Shown here: positions 1 to 7,079 of the stretch, in pieces
Layout: every line of letters starts with the position of its first letter
Numbering within the stretch: the stretch's first letter is position 1
Origin: JBHIER01 sp046760705 [NCBI: bacterium]
GTDB taxonomy: Bacteria > JBHIER01 > G020348925
Assembly (NCBI GenBank): GCA_046760705.1
Contig: JBHIER010000010.1
Span: 1 to 19,118 of the forward strand
Direction: 5' to 3'
Length of the DNA: 19,118 bases
The notes under the pieces: generated by a model
Told to the model about the DNA's origin: nothing
Database searches by the model: none
Seen by the model: the letters and a program-made list of their open reading frames with translations, nothing else
Translations under genes and position numbers: made by a program

Positions 1-54
1 CGGCTCACGGCTGGTGATTTCACCGCCACCAGGCGTATGGTGCTGTTGAGGTAG
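1..54 (+). CDS. Possible 3' end of an upstream gene
   Basis: Frame 1 is open from the window edge to a TAG at 52-54 and reads RLTAGDFTATRRMVLLR. The LTxGDFxxxRR pattern recalls the C-terminal segment of some AAA-type ATPases, but 17 residues are too few to assign a family. Frame 2 is also open over nearly the same span, so even the frame is uncertain. A strong hairpin at 98-120 follows about 45 bases after the stop, which fits a gene end. Confidence 0.3.
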   Translation, partial: RLTAGDFTATRRMVLLR

Positions 55-310
55 TCTCCCAAGGTATCTTAAGGAGGAGAGAGGCTGCCCTGATTGAGGG
101 TGGGAGTACAACTCCCACCCGAGCAATGGATGCCGGACAGAACACCCGACCTCCCTGTGCGAGACATGCCGCCGATAGTCAGGAGGAAGAACTGTAGCCG
201 CGCTTTCTAAAGCGGCCACGAGCTTCCGATCCCGGGAACAGGAAACACCACCAGAAGTCCAGGCCTTTTAAAACTCTCTCGTAAAGATTGCCCGCCCCTG
301 AAAAAGAAGC
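55..310. other. Non-coding spacer before the first promoter
   Basis: I see no convincing gene here. The short minus-strand frames that run through it have no ribosome-binding site and overlap the promoter and the following gene. It holds a 10-bp perfect hairpin at 98-120 and a small 6-bp one (CGCTTT ct AAAGCG) near 201-214. A purine-rich Shine-Dalgarno-like stretch near 71-79 has no start codon at a suitable distance. Confidence 0.5.
98..120. terminator. Strong hairpin without a U-tract
   Basis: GGGTGGGAGT and ACTCCCACCC are perfect 10-bp complementary arms around a 3-base ACA loop. The outer bases ATTG and CAAT can extend the stem past small bulges. No run of T follows on either strand, so it is not a textbook intrinsic terminator. 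Its position after the possible stop at 52-54 suggests it ends or protects the upstream transcript. Confidence 0.4.
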
Positions 311-339
311 TTGACAAGATGTGCCCTGAGTGTTATAAT
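311..339 (+). promoter_or_regulatory. Perfect-consensus sigma70-type promoter
   Basis: TTGACA at 311-316, a 17-base spacer, then TATAAT at 334-339. Both hexamers match the housekeeping consensus exactly. Transcription would start near 346 and leave a leader of about 85 bases before the ATG at 432. A small GTTGC/GCAAC hairpin lies in that leader near 343-360. It is placed to drive the GWxTD gene and probably the DUF2723 gene. Confidence 0.8.
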
Positions 340-431
340 ATGGTTGCTGAAAAAATGCAACATCCCTTCTGAGGAAACCGGAGGGAGGCTGAAATTTTGA
401 CAGTACTGAGATACACGGGGGGATGAACTGA

Positions 432-1859
432 ATGAAAGGGACAGGAGCACTGCCTGTTCGGGGGATCTCTTCTATCATCGGCTTGGTTGCCGTGATCTCG
501 CTGGTTCTGCAGGCGGACCCCGCACCCGGCGCTGATCCTTTTGGCGCATCCGAGGGTGATGTGCGTTTTTTCATGGATTTCACCGGTTTCAAATCCTTGC
601 AGGGGGACAAGAAGACGTACGTTGAATTCTATTTCACCCTTTCACGGGACCAGCTCACCTTCAGTAAGATGGAGGCGGGATACGGGGGGGCATACGAGAT
701 CGAACTCATCCTTGCCCGCGAGGGCCGAAGGCCTGAGAAGAAGAGCTGGCTGGGGGCGGCCCAGATCGACTCCCTCAGCCAGGCGGCTCAGAAGGTCTCT
801 CTCTTCGATGTGGGCTATTTTCTGTTGGACCCCGGGCGCTACACCCTCTCGGCTAAAGTGACCGATCTCAATTCAGGAAGGAAAGGGACCCTTGTGGAGC
901 GGGTGTCCATCCCAAAGTTTAAGGAGGGAAAGCTCAGTCTGAGCCAGATCGAGTTCGCCTCACGGATCGAAGGGGCCACCGATAACAGCAAGTTTGTTAA
1001 GAACGGTATATTGATTCTCCCCAACCCCTTACACCTCTATGGACTCCAACTACCAGTCCTCTACTTTTACGCCGAAGTGTACCACCTTCGGCTGGCTGAG
1101 AGCGACACGTCAACCTACACGCTCCAATATGCCATCCTCGATTCGACCAAAAAGGTGGTCAAGTCCTCGGGGCCGAGGAGATTTAGAAAAGTGGGGAAGT
1201 CTGCCGTGGTGGCTGAGCAGATGAGCGTGGCCACCTTGAGGACTGGTGAGTACCGCTTGAAGCTGAGCGTTACGGACGACCTGACCGGGCTGAACGCAAC
1301 CCAAGAAGGGGTGTTTCAGGTTCGAATGCCGCAAAGACCGGTATCGGCCCAGGAAGTGAGTGATTCTTCTTTGACGAAGGATCAAGCCCGGCGGAGCCGA
1401 GATATCATCACTTACATCGCCACCCGAAAGGAACTCGATCTGTACGACAGTCTGAATTTGGCTGGAAAAAAGGCCTTCTTGGAGAAGTTCTGGAGGGATC
1501 GCGATCCAACCCCAGGTACTGATATCAATGAGTTCAAAGAAGAGCATCTCAAACGGTTTGCCTTCGCCTCCATCAACTTCAGATCGATGACCCAACAGCA
1601 AGGGTGGAAGAGCGACATGGGCCGCATCTACATCCTCCACGGCCCTCCCGACGATATCGACCGGCACCCGGCCGACGCTGAAGCCAATGCCTGGGAGAAG
1701 TGGATCTACGAAGCCCTGAAAGGTCAGGGAAGCGTCTATTTCATCTTCGGAGATTTGGAGGGGTTCGGGAGATTCACACTCCTCCACTCAAATCTGAGGG
1801 GCGAAAAGTACGACGAAAATTGGGAGCAGTGGATCGATCGTTACCGGGGACGATATTAG
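432..1859 (+). CDS. Exported GWxTD-domain protein
   Basis: A 475-residue protein with a probable signal peptide: a short basic N-terminus, a hydrophobic stretch at about residues 10-27, then an Ala/Pro-rich region. The middle is rich in beta-strand-like segments with two Ig-like or CARDB-like stretches. From about residue 315 it has the GWxTD domain: a helical lead-in ending FLEKFWRDRDPTPGT, then GWKSDMGRIYILHGPPDDID near residues 391-410. The motif's usual Thr is Ser here (GWKSD). The family has no firmly established biochemistry that I can name and is common in uncultivated FCB and Acidobacteria-like genomes. The ATG at 432 follows a G6 run (417-422) at 9 bases; the closer ATG at 423 stops after two codons. 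First gene after the consensus promoter, 58-70 bases before the DUF2723 gene. Confidence 0.85.
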   Translation: MKGTGALPVRGISSIIGLVAVISLVLQADPAPGADPFGASEGDVRFFMDFTGFKSLQGDKKTYVEFYFTLSRDQLTFSKMEAGYGGAYEIELILAREGRRPEKKSWLGAAQIDSLSQAAQKVSLFDVGYFLLDPGRYTLSAKVTDLNSGRKGTLVERVSIPKFKEGKLSLSQIEFASRIEGATDNSKFVKNGILILPNPLHLYGLQLPVLYFYAEVYHLRLAESDTSTYTLQYAILDSTKKVVKSSGPRRFRKVGKSAVVAEQMSVATLRTGEYRLKLSVTDDLTGLNATQEGVFQVRMPQRPVSAQEVSDSSLTKDQARRSRDIITYIATRKELDLYDSLNLAGKKAFLEKFWRDRDPTPGTDINEFKEEHLKRFAFASINFRSMTQQQGWKSDMGRIYILHGPPDDIDRHPADAEANAWEKWIYEALKGQGSVYFIFGDLEGFGRFTLLHSNLRGEKYDENWEQWIDRYRGRY

Positions 1860-1929
1860 CAGCCTTACGTTGCGAAACGAACACCGTCACTGCCCTCATG
1901 AGACCCGCCGGTGACCATTGGTTAAAGGG

Positions 1930-4440
1930 ATGAACAGAGCCGATCGAGATGGACCGAGAACCACCCTCATCGGAGCACTCCTCTTCCTTCTGACCTTTGG
2001 GGTCTATAACCTCACCCTGTGTCCCACGGTCTACTGGTACGATTCCGGCGAACTGATCTCGGCCTGCTTCAATCTGGGCATCGCCCACCCCACAGGCTAC
2101 CCGCTCTACACCATCCTCGGGCGGGTGTTCAGCCTTCTCCCTTTGGGGGACACAGCCTTTCGGGTGAATGTGATGTCGGCCTTCTTCGGGGCTCTGACAG
2201 TGGTGACCATCTACCTGGTGGTCAAGGCGCTGATCTCCACTCTCTGGCAGCAGGAGCAGCGGTGCGGCGATCACGGACGGCTCACATGGTGCGGGATCGA
2301 GGTGCCAGCAATCACCGCCTCCCTCACCTACGCCTTCTCTCCCCTCTTCTGGACACAGACTGCGATGGCTGAGGTGTATACCCTCCACACCTTCCTCATC
2401 GCCCTTCTCATACTCAGCTTGCTTCTTTGGGCCCGATCGTCGACTGTCTCTTCCCGGTTCTTGCAGAATCGGGTTTCGAACGAGGCGGGACAACAGGCCG
2501 AATGGAAAGAGAAACACCTGTATCTCTTCAGCTTTCTTTTAGGGTTGAGCCTCGGTCACCATCTTACTACTCTGCTCTTCGTCCCAGCCTTCTTCTTTTT
2601 CATCGTGGCTGAAGATGTACGGATCTTGAAGAGGGCTAAGGTTCTCGCCCCCGCGCTCATCTTTCTTCTTTTTGGCCTCTCTGTGGACCTCTATCTCCTG
2701 GTTCGAGCCCGGCTCGATCCCCTTCAGAACTGGGGTGACCCTGAGACATGGGGACGGTTGAAAGATGTGGTCACCGGCGTTGAGATCCGGGCCCGCCCCA
2801 CCCGGTATGCGCCCCACTCAATCGGTGAACTGTTCACCCTTCTGGGCCAGCAGTTTTTGCTGCCGGGCATAGTTCTCGGGACAGTCGGCATCTTTTCGAC
2901 CATAAGGAAAGCAAGGACACTCTTCATCTTCTTCCTCCTCTTCTTTGCGGGGATGGTGCTCTATATCTTGCGGAACTACGACTTCTTAGAGGACCAATAT
3001 CTGCCCGTCTTTCTCGTCTTCGCCCTGTGGATAGGTATAGGCACAAAGGAACTCATCTCCTCTGTTGCCTATCACCTTTTTGGAGGGAATCCGGGAGTGA
3101 GAGGTTTTATTTCTGCGGTGATTTTTGGGTTGGTCTTGGCTCTCCCCTTCTCTCTTTTTGCGCTCAATTACCGTTCTACGGACAAGAGCCGTCTTCGGGT
3201 GGCTCAACACTACGGGGAGCTGATTCTCAACAACCTCGACCCTGAATCACTCCTTCTGTCCGAGGACTCAAATATCCCCCTTCTTCTGTACTACTTTCAA
3301 CGGGCAGAGGGGAGACGGCCTGATGTGGCCAACATCTATCTTTTCCTCATGGAGTTCGATTGGTATCGGAGGCAGTTGACGGCCAGATTTCCAAAGATCT
3401 TCGTCCCCATCCTTTCAGACCATATTGTGGATCGCATTATTGAGAAAAATGTGAGAGCTCACCCGGTCTACTATGTTCCTTTCTCCAAAGAGGTGAACGT
3501 CGATATTGGCCGTCTCATACCTCGCGGGCTCTTGTTCCAGATACAGTCGGAGCGTGCGATTCCGAGCAAAAGCGAAATCGGAGAGCACTTCCGCACCCAG
3601 GACCGCTTTTACAGAAGTTTCAGGGGCCCATTGGATGGGACCAGCAGAGATATTCTGACTCAACTGCACGGGACCATGGGCCTCTATTTTGAGCGGATCG
3701 GTCTTGAGGATGAGGCTCTCAAGGAGTATACCAGAGCCCTGGAGATCGATTCATTGAACCCTGGTGTCCATTACGACCTCGGTTCCTTTGCCATGGGGAG
3801 GGGAAATTTCAGGGAGGCCGCCGGCTATTTTAAGAGGGTGTTGGAGCTCGAACCATCCAATGTCAACACCCACTACTTGTTGGGGCGGTGTTACGCTCAG
3901 ATCGGTGAGTTGAGTCGGGCGATTGGGGAGATGGAAAGGGTTGTTCGCAGTGAGCCCAGTGAGCCCCTCCCCCACCTCGAACTCGGAGCCCTGTACGGGC
4001 AGATGGGAGAGACAGGCCGGGCCATAGAACAGTTCGAACAGGCATTGAAAGAGGATCCCCACAATGCGGATATTCTGTACAATTTAGGGGTCGCAGAGGC
4101 AAAATCTGGGCGCTTGGAGGCGGCCATAGGATATCTGGAGCAAGCAGAGCGGGAGGATTCAAACAGTGTCGAGCTTTCCTACGCCCTCGCCTCGTCTTAC
4201 GCAGAAAAGAAGGATTATGCTAAAGCTCTGCACTATTTTCAAAGATCGCTGCGACTCGGCGGTCCCAATCCATCCATTCTCGTTGACCTGGGTCACCTCT
4301 ATCTTGAGACCGGCAACTGGGCAAATGCGGTAGAGACATGGGAGGCCGCGTTGGCCCTCGATCCCAGCAATACGCATCTTAAGACAGAACTGAGCCGTCT
4401 GAAAGAGAAGGTCGAATCGAATCAAAGAATGGGAGAATGA
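1930..4440 (+). CDS. DUF2723 polytopic membrane protein with C-terminal TPR repeats
   Basis: About 836 residues. The N-terminal half carries the DUF2723 signature, with YWYDSGELISAC and GIAHPTGYPLYTILGR near residues 33-60 and roughly ten hydrophobic helices up to about residue 410. This family is related to GT-C glycosyltransferases of the protein O-mannosyltransferase type; the acidic residues in the first loop would be catalytic candidates. A soluble region follows, and from about residue 578 to the end there are about eight TPR units of 34 residues (for example LGALYGQMGETGRAIEQFEQ). Substrate and transferase activity are inferred, not shown. The frame is open from a TTG at 1918, but ATG 1930 is the more usual start; neither has a well-spaced Shine-Dalgarno site. 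The stop overlaps an ATG of the next frame (ATGA, 4437-4440), though the next gene probably starts later. Confidence 0.85.
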   Translation: MNRADRDGPRTTLIGALLFLLTFGVYNLTLCPTVYWYDSGELISACFNLGIAHPTGYPLYTILGRVFSLLPLGDTAFRVNVMSAFFGALTVVTIYLVVKALISTLWQQEQRCGDHGRLTWCGIEVPAITASLTYAFSPLFWTQTAMAEVYTLHTFLIALLILSLLLWARSSTVSSRFLQNRVSNEAGQQAEWKEKHLYLFSFLLGLSLGHHLTTLLFVPAFFFFIVAEDVRILKRAKVLAPALIFLLFGLSVDLYLLVRARLDPLQNWGDPETWGRLKDVVTGVEIRARPTRYAPHSIGELFTLLGQQFLLPGIVLGTVGIFSTIRKARTLFIFFLLFFAGMVLYILRNYDFLEDQYLPVFLVFALWIGIGTKELISSVAYHLFGGNPGVRGFISAVIFGLVLALPFSLFALNYRSTDKSRLRVAQHYGELILNNLDPESLLLSEDSNIPLLLYYFQRAEGRRPDVANIYLFLMEFDWYRRQLTARFPKIFVPILSDHIVDRIIEKNVRAHPVYYVPFSKEVNVDIGRLIPRGLLFQIQSERAIPSKSEIGEHFRTQDRFYRSFRGPLDGTSRDILTQLHGTMGLYFERIGLEDEALKEYTRALEIDSLNPGVHYDLGSFAMGRGNFREAAGYFKRVLELEPSNVNTHYLLGRCYAQIGELSRAIGEMERVVRSEPSEPLPHLELGALYGQMGETGRAIEQFEQALKEDPHNADILYNLGVAEAKSGRLEAAIGYLEQAEREDSNSVELSYALASSYAEKKDYAKALHYFQRSLRLGGPNPSILVDLGHLYLETGNWANAVETWEAALALDPSNTHLKTELSRLKEKVESNQRMGE

Positions 4441-4515
4441 AAGCCGAAATGGCAGCAAAATGGGGGAAGAGATGGAGGAGATTGAACGTTTTGAAGACCT
4501 CAGTGGATATTCTTG

Positions 4516-4544
4516 TTGACAACACTTCCTCGGAATGGTATATT
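4516..4544 (+). promoter_or_regulatory. Near-consensus sigma70-type promoter for the S55-type gene
   Basis: TTGACA at 4516-4521, a 17-base spacer, then TATATT at 4539-4544. Transcription would start near 4551, leaving a 21-base leader that contains GGAGGG (4560-4565), 6 bases before GTG 4572. The promoter, ribosome site and start line up, which argues that 4437-4571 is not translated as part of the next protein. Confidence 0.75.
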
Positions 4545-4571
4545 TGGCGAATGGTCATTGGAGGGTCGTTC

Positions 4572-6425
4572 GTGTTCACAATATATTGTAGGATCAAAAT
4601 TTTGAAAAAGACCCCACTCTTTGTCTCTGTCCTTTTTGTCCTGACTGTGAGTCTCCTGTTTTCACAGAGTGCTGACCTGGATGTGGAGCAGTTCATGCCT
4701 GTTGATGAGGTTCAGTCGGGCATGAAAGGGTACGGGTTGACGGTCTTCTCCGGGACAGAGGTCGACACCTTTGGGGTGGAGGTGCTGGGGGTCCTGGAGA
4801 AGGTCAGGCCTAAGGGGGATATCATTCTGGCCCGATTGAGCGGCGGCCCGTTGGAGGAGACAGGGATAGCTGCGGGTATGAGTGGCAGCCCGATCTATAT
4901 CGACGGCCGACTCATAGGCGCGGTGGCTTACGCGTGGCTCTTCGCCAAGGAGCCCATCGCTGGGGTCACCCCTATCGGTGAGATGCTCGATCTGTGGACT
5001 CTCTCCTCTGAGCCGCGAGGCCGTCGGAAAACCGGCTCCTTGGGGCTCGGGGTTCCCTCGGAACAGGACCGCACTCTGAGCGAACATATTCCCATTCCCA
5101 AGGATCTTCTGGGGGGTATCGGGCGATCCACATCACCCTCTGGAGCTTTTCTCAGACAGTTGGGAGCGCCTGTGGCCTTAGCCGGTTTCGACGATCGGGT
5201 GGTTGAGCTCATGGCTCCGGTCTTCGAACGGTTCGGCCTCATTCCGGTGCAGGGCGGGGCGAGCTCAGAGGAGACAGGGAAGCCCTCTCTCGAACCTGGA
5301 TCGACCGTGTCAGCCCAATTGATACGGGGAGATGTTAGCATCAGTGTGGTGGGCACGGTCACCCACCTCCAGGGCGACAGAGTTCTGGCCTTCGGACATC
5401 CTGTATTTTACGCCGGAACCATCGATCTGCCGATGACAGGAGGCGTTGTGCACACCGTGTTCCCATCCCGATATCGGTCTTTCAAGATGGTTTCAGCCAC
5501 CCACTCGGTCGGTTCATTCAAGCAAGATAGACGGACTGGGGTAGCAGGTCAGATTGGCCCGACTTCTAAACTCATCCCTTTTGACATTGAGATCAAAAGG
5601 CACGATTGGGCAACTCCCCAGCGGTATCATTACGAATTGGCCGACGACCTCCTATTCACTCCCACTCTGGTCGGCTGGACCACGGCCAACTCTCTTCTGA
5701 CAACGGAGCGGCTCGTGGGCAAATCTTCGGTCAGGATACAGACAACGATCGCGTTGAAGAATTATGCGCCCGTCACCCTGGAGAACTTCTATTCTGGCGA
5801 TTTAACCTGGTTGATGGTCGCCTCCTCTGTGGCCTTCCCCGTGACTCAACTGATGGACAATCCTTTTGAAAAGGTGAACATTGAGGGGATTACGCTCACA
5901 CTCTGGTCCGAGGAGCAGTTGCGAGCCGCCACCATCGAGGGCATCCGCATCGACAAACTCACGGTCAGGCCCGGCGATCCCCTTGAATTGACCATCATGA
6001 TCAGACCGTATCTCGGAGATACCATATCCAAAAAGGTGGTGCTGACCATCCCGGAGAATGCACCCGATGGTCTCCTCAATGTTATCGCCGCCGATGCGAA
6101 GACGATCAAGGCCTTGGAGAAAGCCAGAGCCCCTCTCAAATATCGACCCGAGAGCCTGAGCCAGCTCATCGAACTTTTGCAGCAGAGGCAGCCGAACAAC
6201 GAAGTCGTGGTCATGGTTTACAGATCGATTCACGGGATCACGGTGAAGGGAGAGGAGCTCCCCTCGCTCCCGACCTCCCTCCTCAGCGTTATGACCTCCT
6301 CCAAGGAGAGGGGCCAAACCGGGCCGACGAAGGGGGTCACCCTGTCCAAGGAGCGCGTGCTGACCGACTATTTCATCACTGGAAGCCAGACTTTGAGTTT
6401 CAGGGTCGACCGGAAGGGCAGGTAG
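4572..6425 (+). CDS. SpoIVB (S55)-type peptidase-domain protein
   Basis: About 617 residues from GTG 4572, chosen for GGAGGG at 6-base spacing and the promoter just upstream. An ATG at 4437 in the same frame would add 45 residues with no signal-like character. From the GTG the protein starts with a basic segment and a hydrophobic helix (KKTPLFVSVLFVLTVSLLFS), a signal peptide or anchor. The S55 region follows: VDEVQSGMKGYGLTVFSGTE, then LARLSGGPLEETGIAAGMSG and SPIYIDG, with the candidate catalytic Ser at about residues 104-106, then KEPIAGVTPI. An LAFGHPVFYAGT segment (His about 276) supplies a candidate catalytic His. The C-terminal half is unassigned beta-rich sequence. SpoIVB-type proteins are serine peptidases in sporulation, but this larger exported form occurs in non-sporulating bacteria, where its role is unknown to me. 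Same strand as the two preceding genes. Confidence 0.85.
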   Translation: MFTIYCRIKILKKTPLFVSVLFVLTVSLLFSQSADLDVEQFMPVDEVQSGMKGYGLTVFSGTEVDTFGVEVLGVLEKVRPKGDIILARLSGGPLEETGIAAGMSGSPIYIDGRLIGAVAYAWLFAKEPIAGVTPIGEMLDLWTLSSEPRGRRKTGSLGLGVPSEQDRTLSEHIPIPKDLLGGIGRSTSPSGAFLRQLGAPVALAGFDDRVVELMAPVFERFGLIPVQGGASSEETGKPSLEPGSTVSAQLIRGDVSISVVGTVTHLQGDRVLAFGHPVFYAGTIDLPMTGGVVHTVFPSRYRSFKMVSATHSVGSFKQDRRTGVAGQIGPTSKLIPFDIEIKRHDWATPQRYHYELADDLLFTPTLVGWTTANSLLTTERLVGKSSVRIQTTIALKNYAPVTLENFYSGDLTWLMVASSVAFPVTQLMDNPFEKVNIEGITLTLWSEEQLRAATIEGIRIDKLTVRPGDPLELTIMIRPYLGDTISKKVVLTIPENAPDGLLNVIAADAKTIKALEKARAPLKYRPESLSQLIELLQQRQPNNEVVVMVYRSIHGITVKGEELPSLPTSLLSVMTSSKERGQTGPTKGVTLSKERVLTDYFITGSQTLSFRVDRKGR

Positions 6426-6461
6426 TTTATCCCAAAGAAAGGATATCTGAACCTAATCTTG

Positions 6462-6806
6462 ATGAGAAGATTTGAGGAGTTAAAACCCAGAAACTTCATT
6501 ACTTTGAGAAACCAAAGAGGATATGGGACCCAAAAGAACTGGATGTGGATAGGACAAGAACTATTGCCTTATGTAAAAGGTAGACAAAAGTTTGCTTCGC
6601 AAAAGGTCATATATGCCGAAACCGTTGTCTGAAATCAGATATGGTTAATTGAGCAACTTGCTCACCGTTTGCGACAGGGCTTGATGAATAGCGATATCGT
6701 TGCACATATCACATTCGAAGGACAACTTACTGCAATGGCAGCAGACCCTGAGATTCGGGCTGAGTTGCAGAAGATCGATCGGGAGTTTGCTGTAACAGTT
6801 TTTTAG
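6462..6806 (+). pseudogene. Decayed small gene, two in-frame halves split by TGA
   Basis: From ATG 6462 the frame encodes 56 residues (MRRFEELKPRNFITLRNQRG onward) to a TGA at 6630-6632. The same frame then continues for 57 codons to TAG 6804-6806 (segments IEQLAHRLRQGL and TFEGQLTAMAADPEIRAELQ). The second half looks like genuine helical protein, with alternating charged and hydrophobic residues, and has its own ATG at 6684 but no good ribosome site. I cannot name the family with confidence; the tail vaguely recalls small toxin-antitoxin-associated proteins. A stop in an otherwise continuous frame and the A/T-rich composition suggest a decayed, possibly acquired gene. Confidence 0.35.
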
Positions 6807-6878
6807 CAAGCTTTTTTCATGTACTGCCATTGCAATCCCCGGGAGAAGCCCGGCATGAGGGTGACGGTGACGAAGCCC

Positions 6879-6900
6879 GCCCGCCTGCTGCCAAGCGGGC
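6879..6900. repeat. GCCCGC/GCGGGC inverted repeat
   Basis: A perfect 6-bp G/C-only stem (6879-6884 and 6895-6900) with a 10-base loop sits in the spacer after the gene remnant. It may be a transcript-end hairpin or part of a dispersed repeat. No T-tract follows. Confidence 0.35.
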
Positions 6901-6998
6901 AGGTGACGTCAATAAAAGACGAATACCATCACCGAAAGACGAAACGGGGCCCGTTAGATATGGAGTTTATCTCACGGGGCGGGGATCGTAACCCGAAC

Positions 6999-7014
6999 CC
7001 AAAAACGTTTTTGG
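6999..7014. promoter_or_regulatory. 16-base perfect palindrome upstream of the propeller gene
   Basis: CCAAAAACGTTTTTGG is perfectly self-complementary with no loop. It lies 66 bases before the ATG at 7080. With no spacer it would form a poor hairpin but a good site for a dimeric DNA-binding protein, so an operator is plausible. It could equally be part of a dispersed repeat. Confidence 0.35.
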
Positions 7015-7037
7015 TTGCGGCTTTGCTGCGCTAAGTT

Positions 7038-7053
7038 CTCTGTGCCTCTGTGG
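7038..7053. repeat. Doubled octamer CTCTGTGC / CTCTGTGG
   Basis: Two adjacent 8-base copies differing at the last base, ending 14 bases before the ribosome-binding site of the propeller gene. From memory, short units of this style recur in spacers of many uncultivated bacteria; I cannot verify that here. Confidence 0.4.
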
Positions 7054-7079
7054 CGAAAATCCAGATTAGGGGGAAGACC

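Larger units (their letters stand above)
6426..7079. other. 654-base spacer with gene remnant and palindromes
   Basis: No intact gene is visible. The first half holds an interrupted reading frame (6462-6806). The second half holds a GCCCGC/GCGGGC hairpin (6879-6900), a 16-base perfect palindrome (6999-7014) and a doubled octamer (7038-7053) that runs up to the ribosome site of the next gene. The first half is visibly more A/T-rich than the flanking genes. A 71-codon frame at 6819-7034 has no protein-like character and runs through the palindromes, so I left it out. Confidence 0.6.

Noticed and set aside
1774-2517. 247-codon minus-strand frame, and the similar 225-codon one at 1110-1787
   Set aside because: Both are antisense to well-supported genes, are rich in Gly/Glu/Arg as expected of shadow frames, and lack start signals.
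6630-6632. TGA read as selenocysteine in the small interrupted gene
   Set aside because: No selenoprotein family is recognisable and no SECIS-like hairpin is evident; simple decay is more likely.
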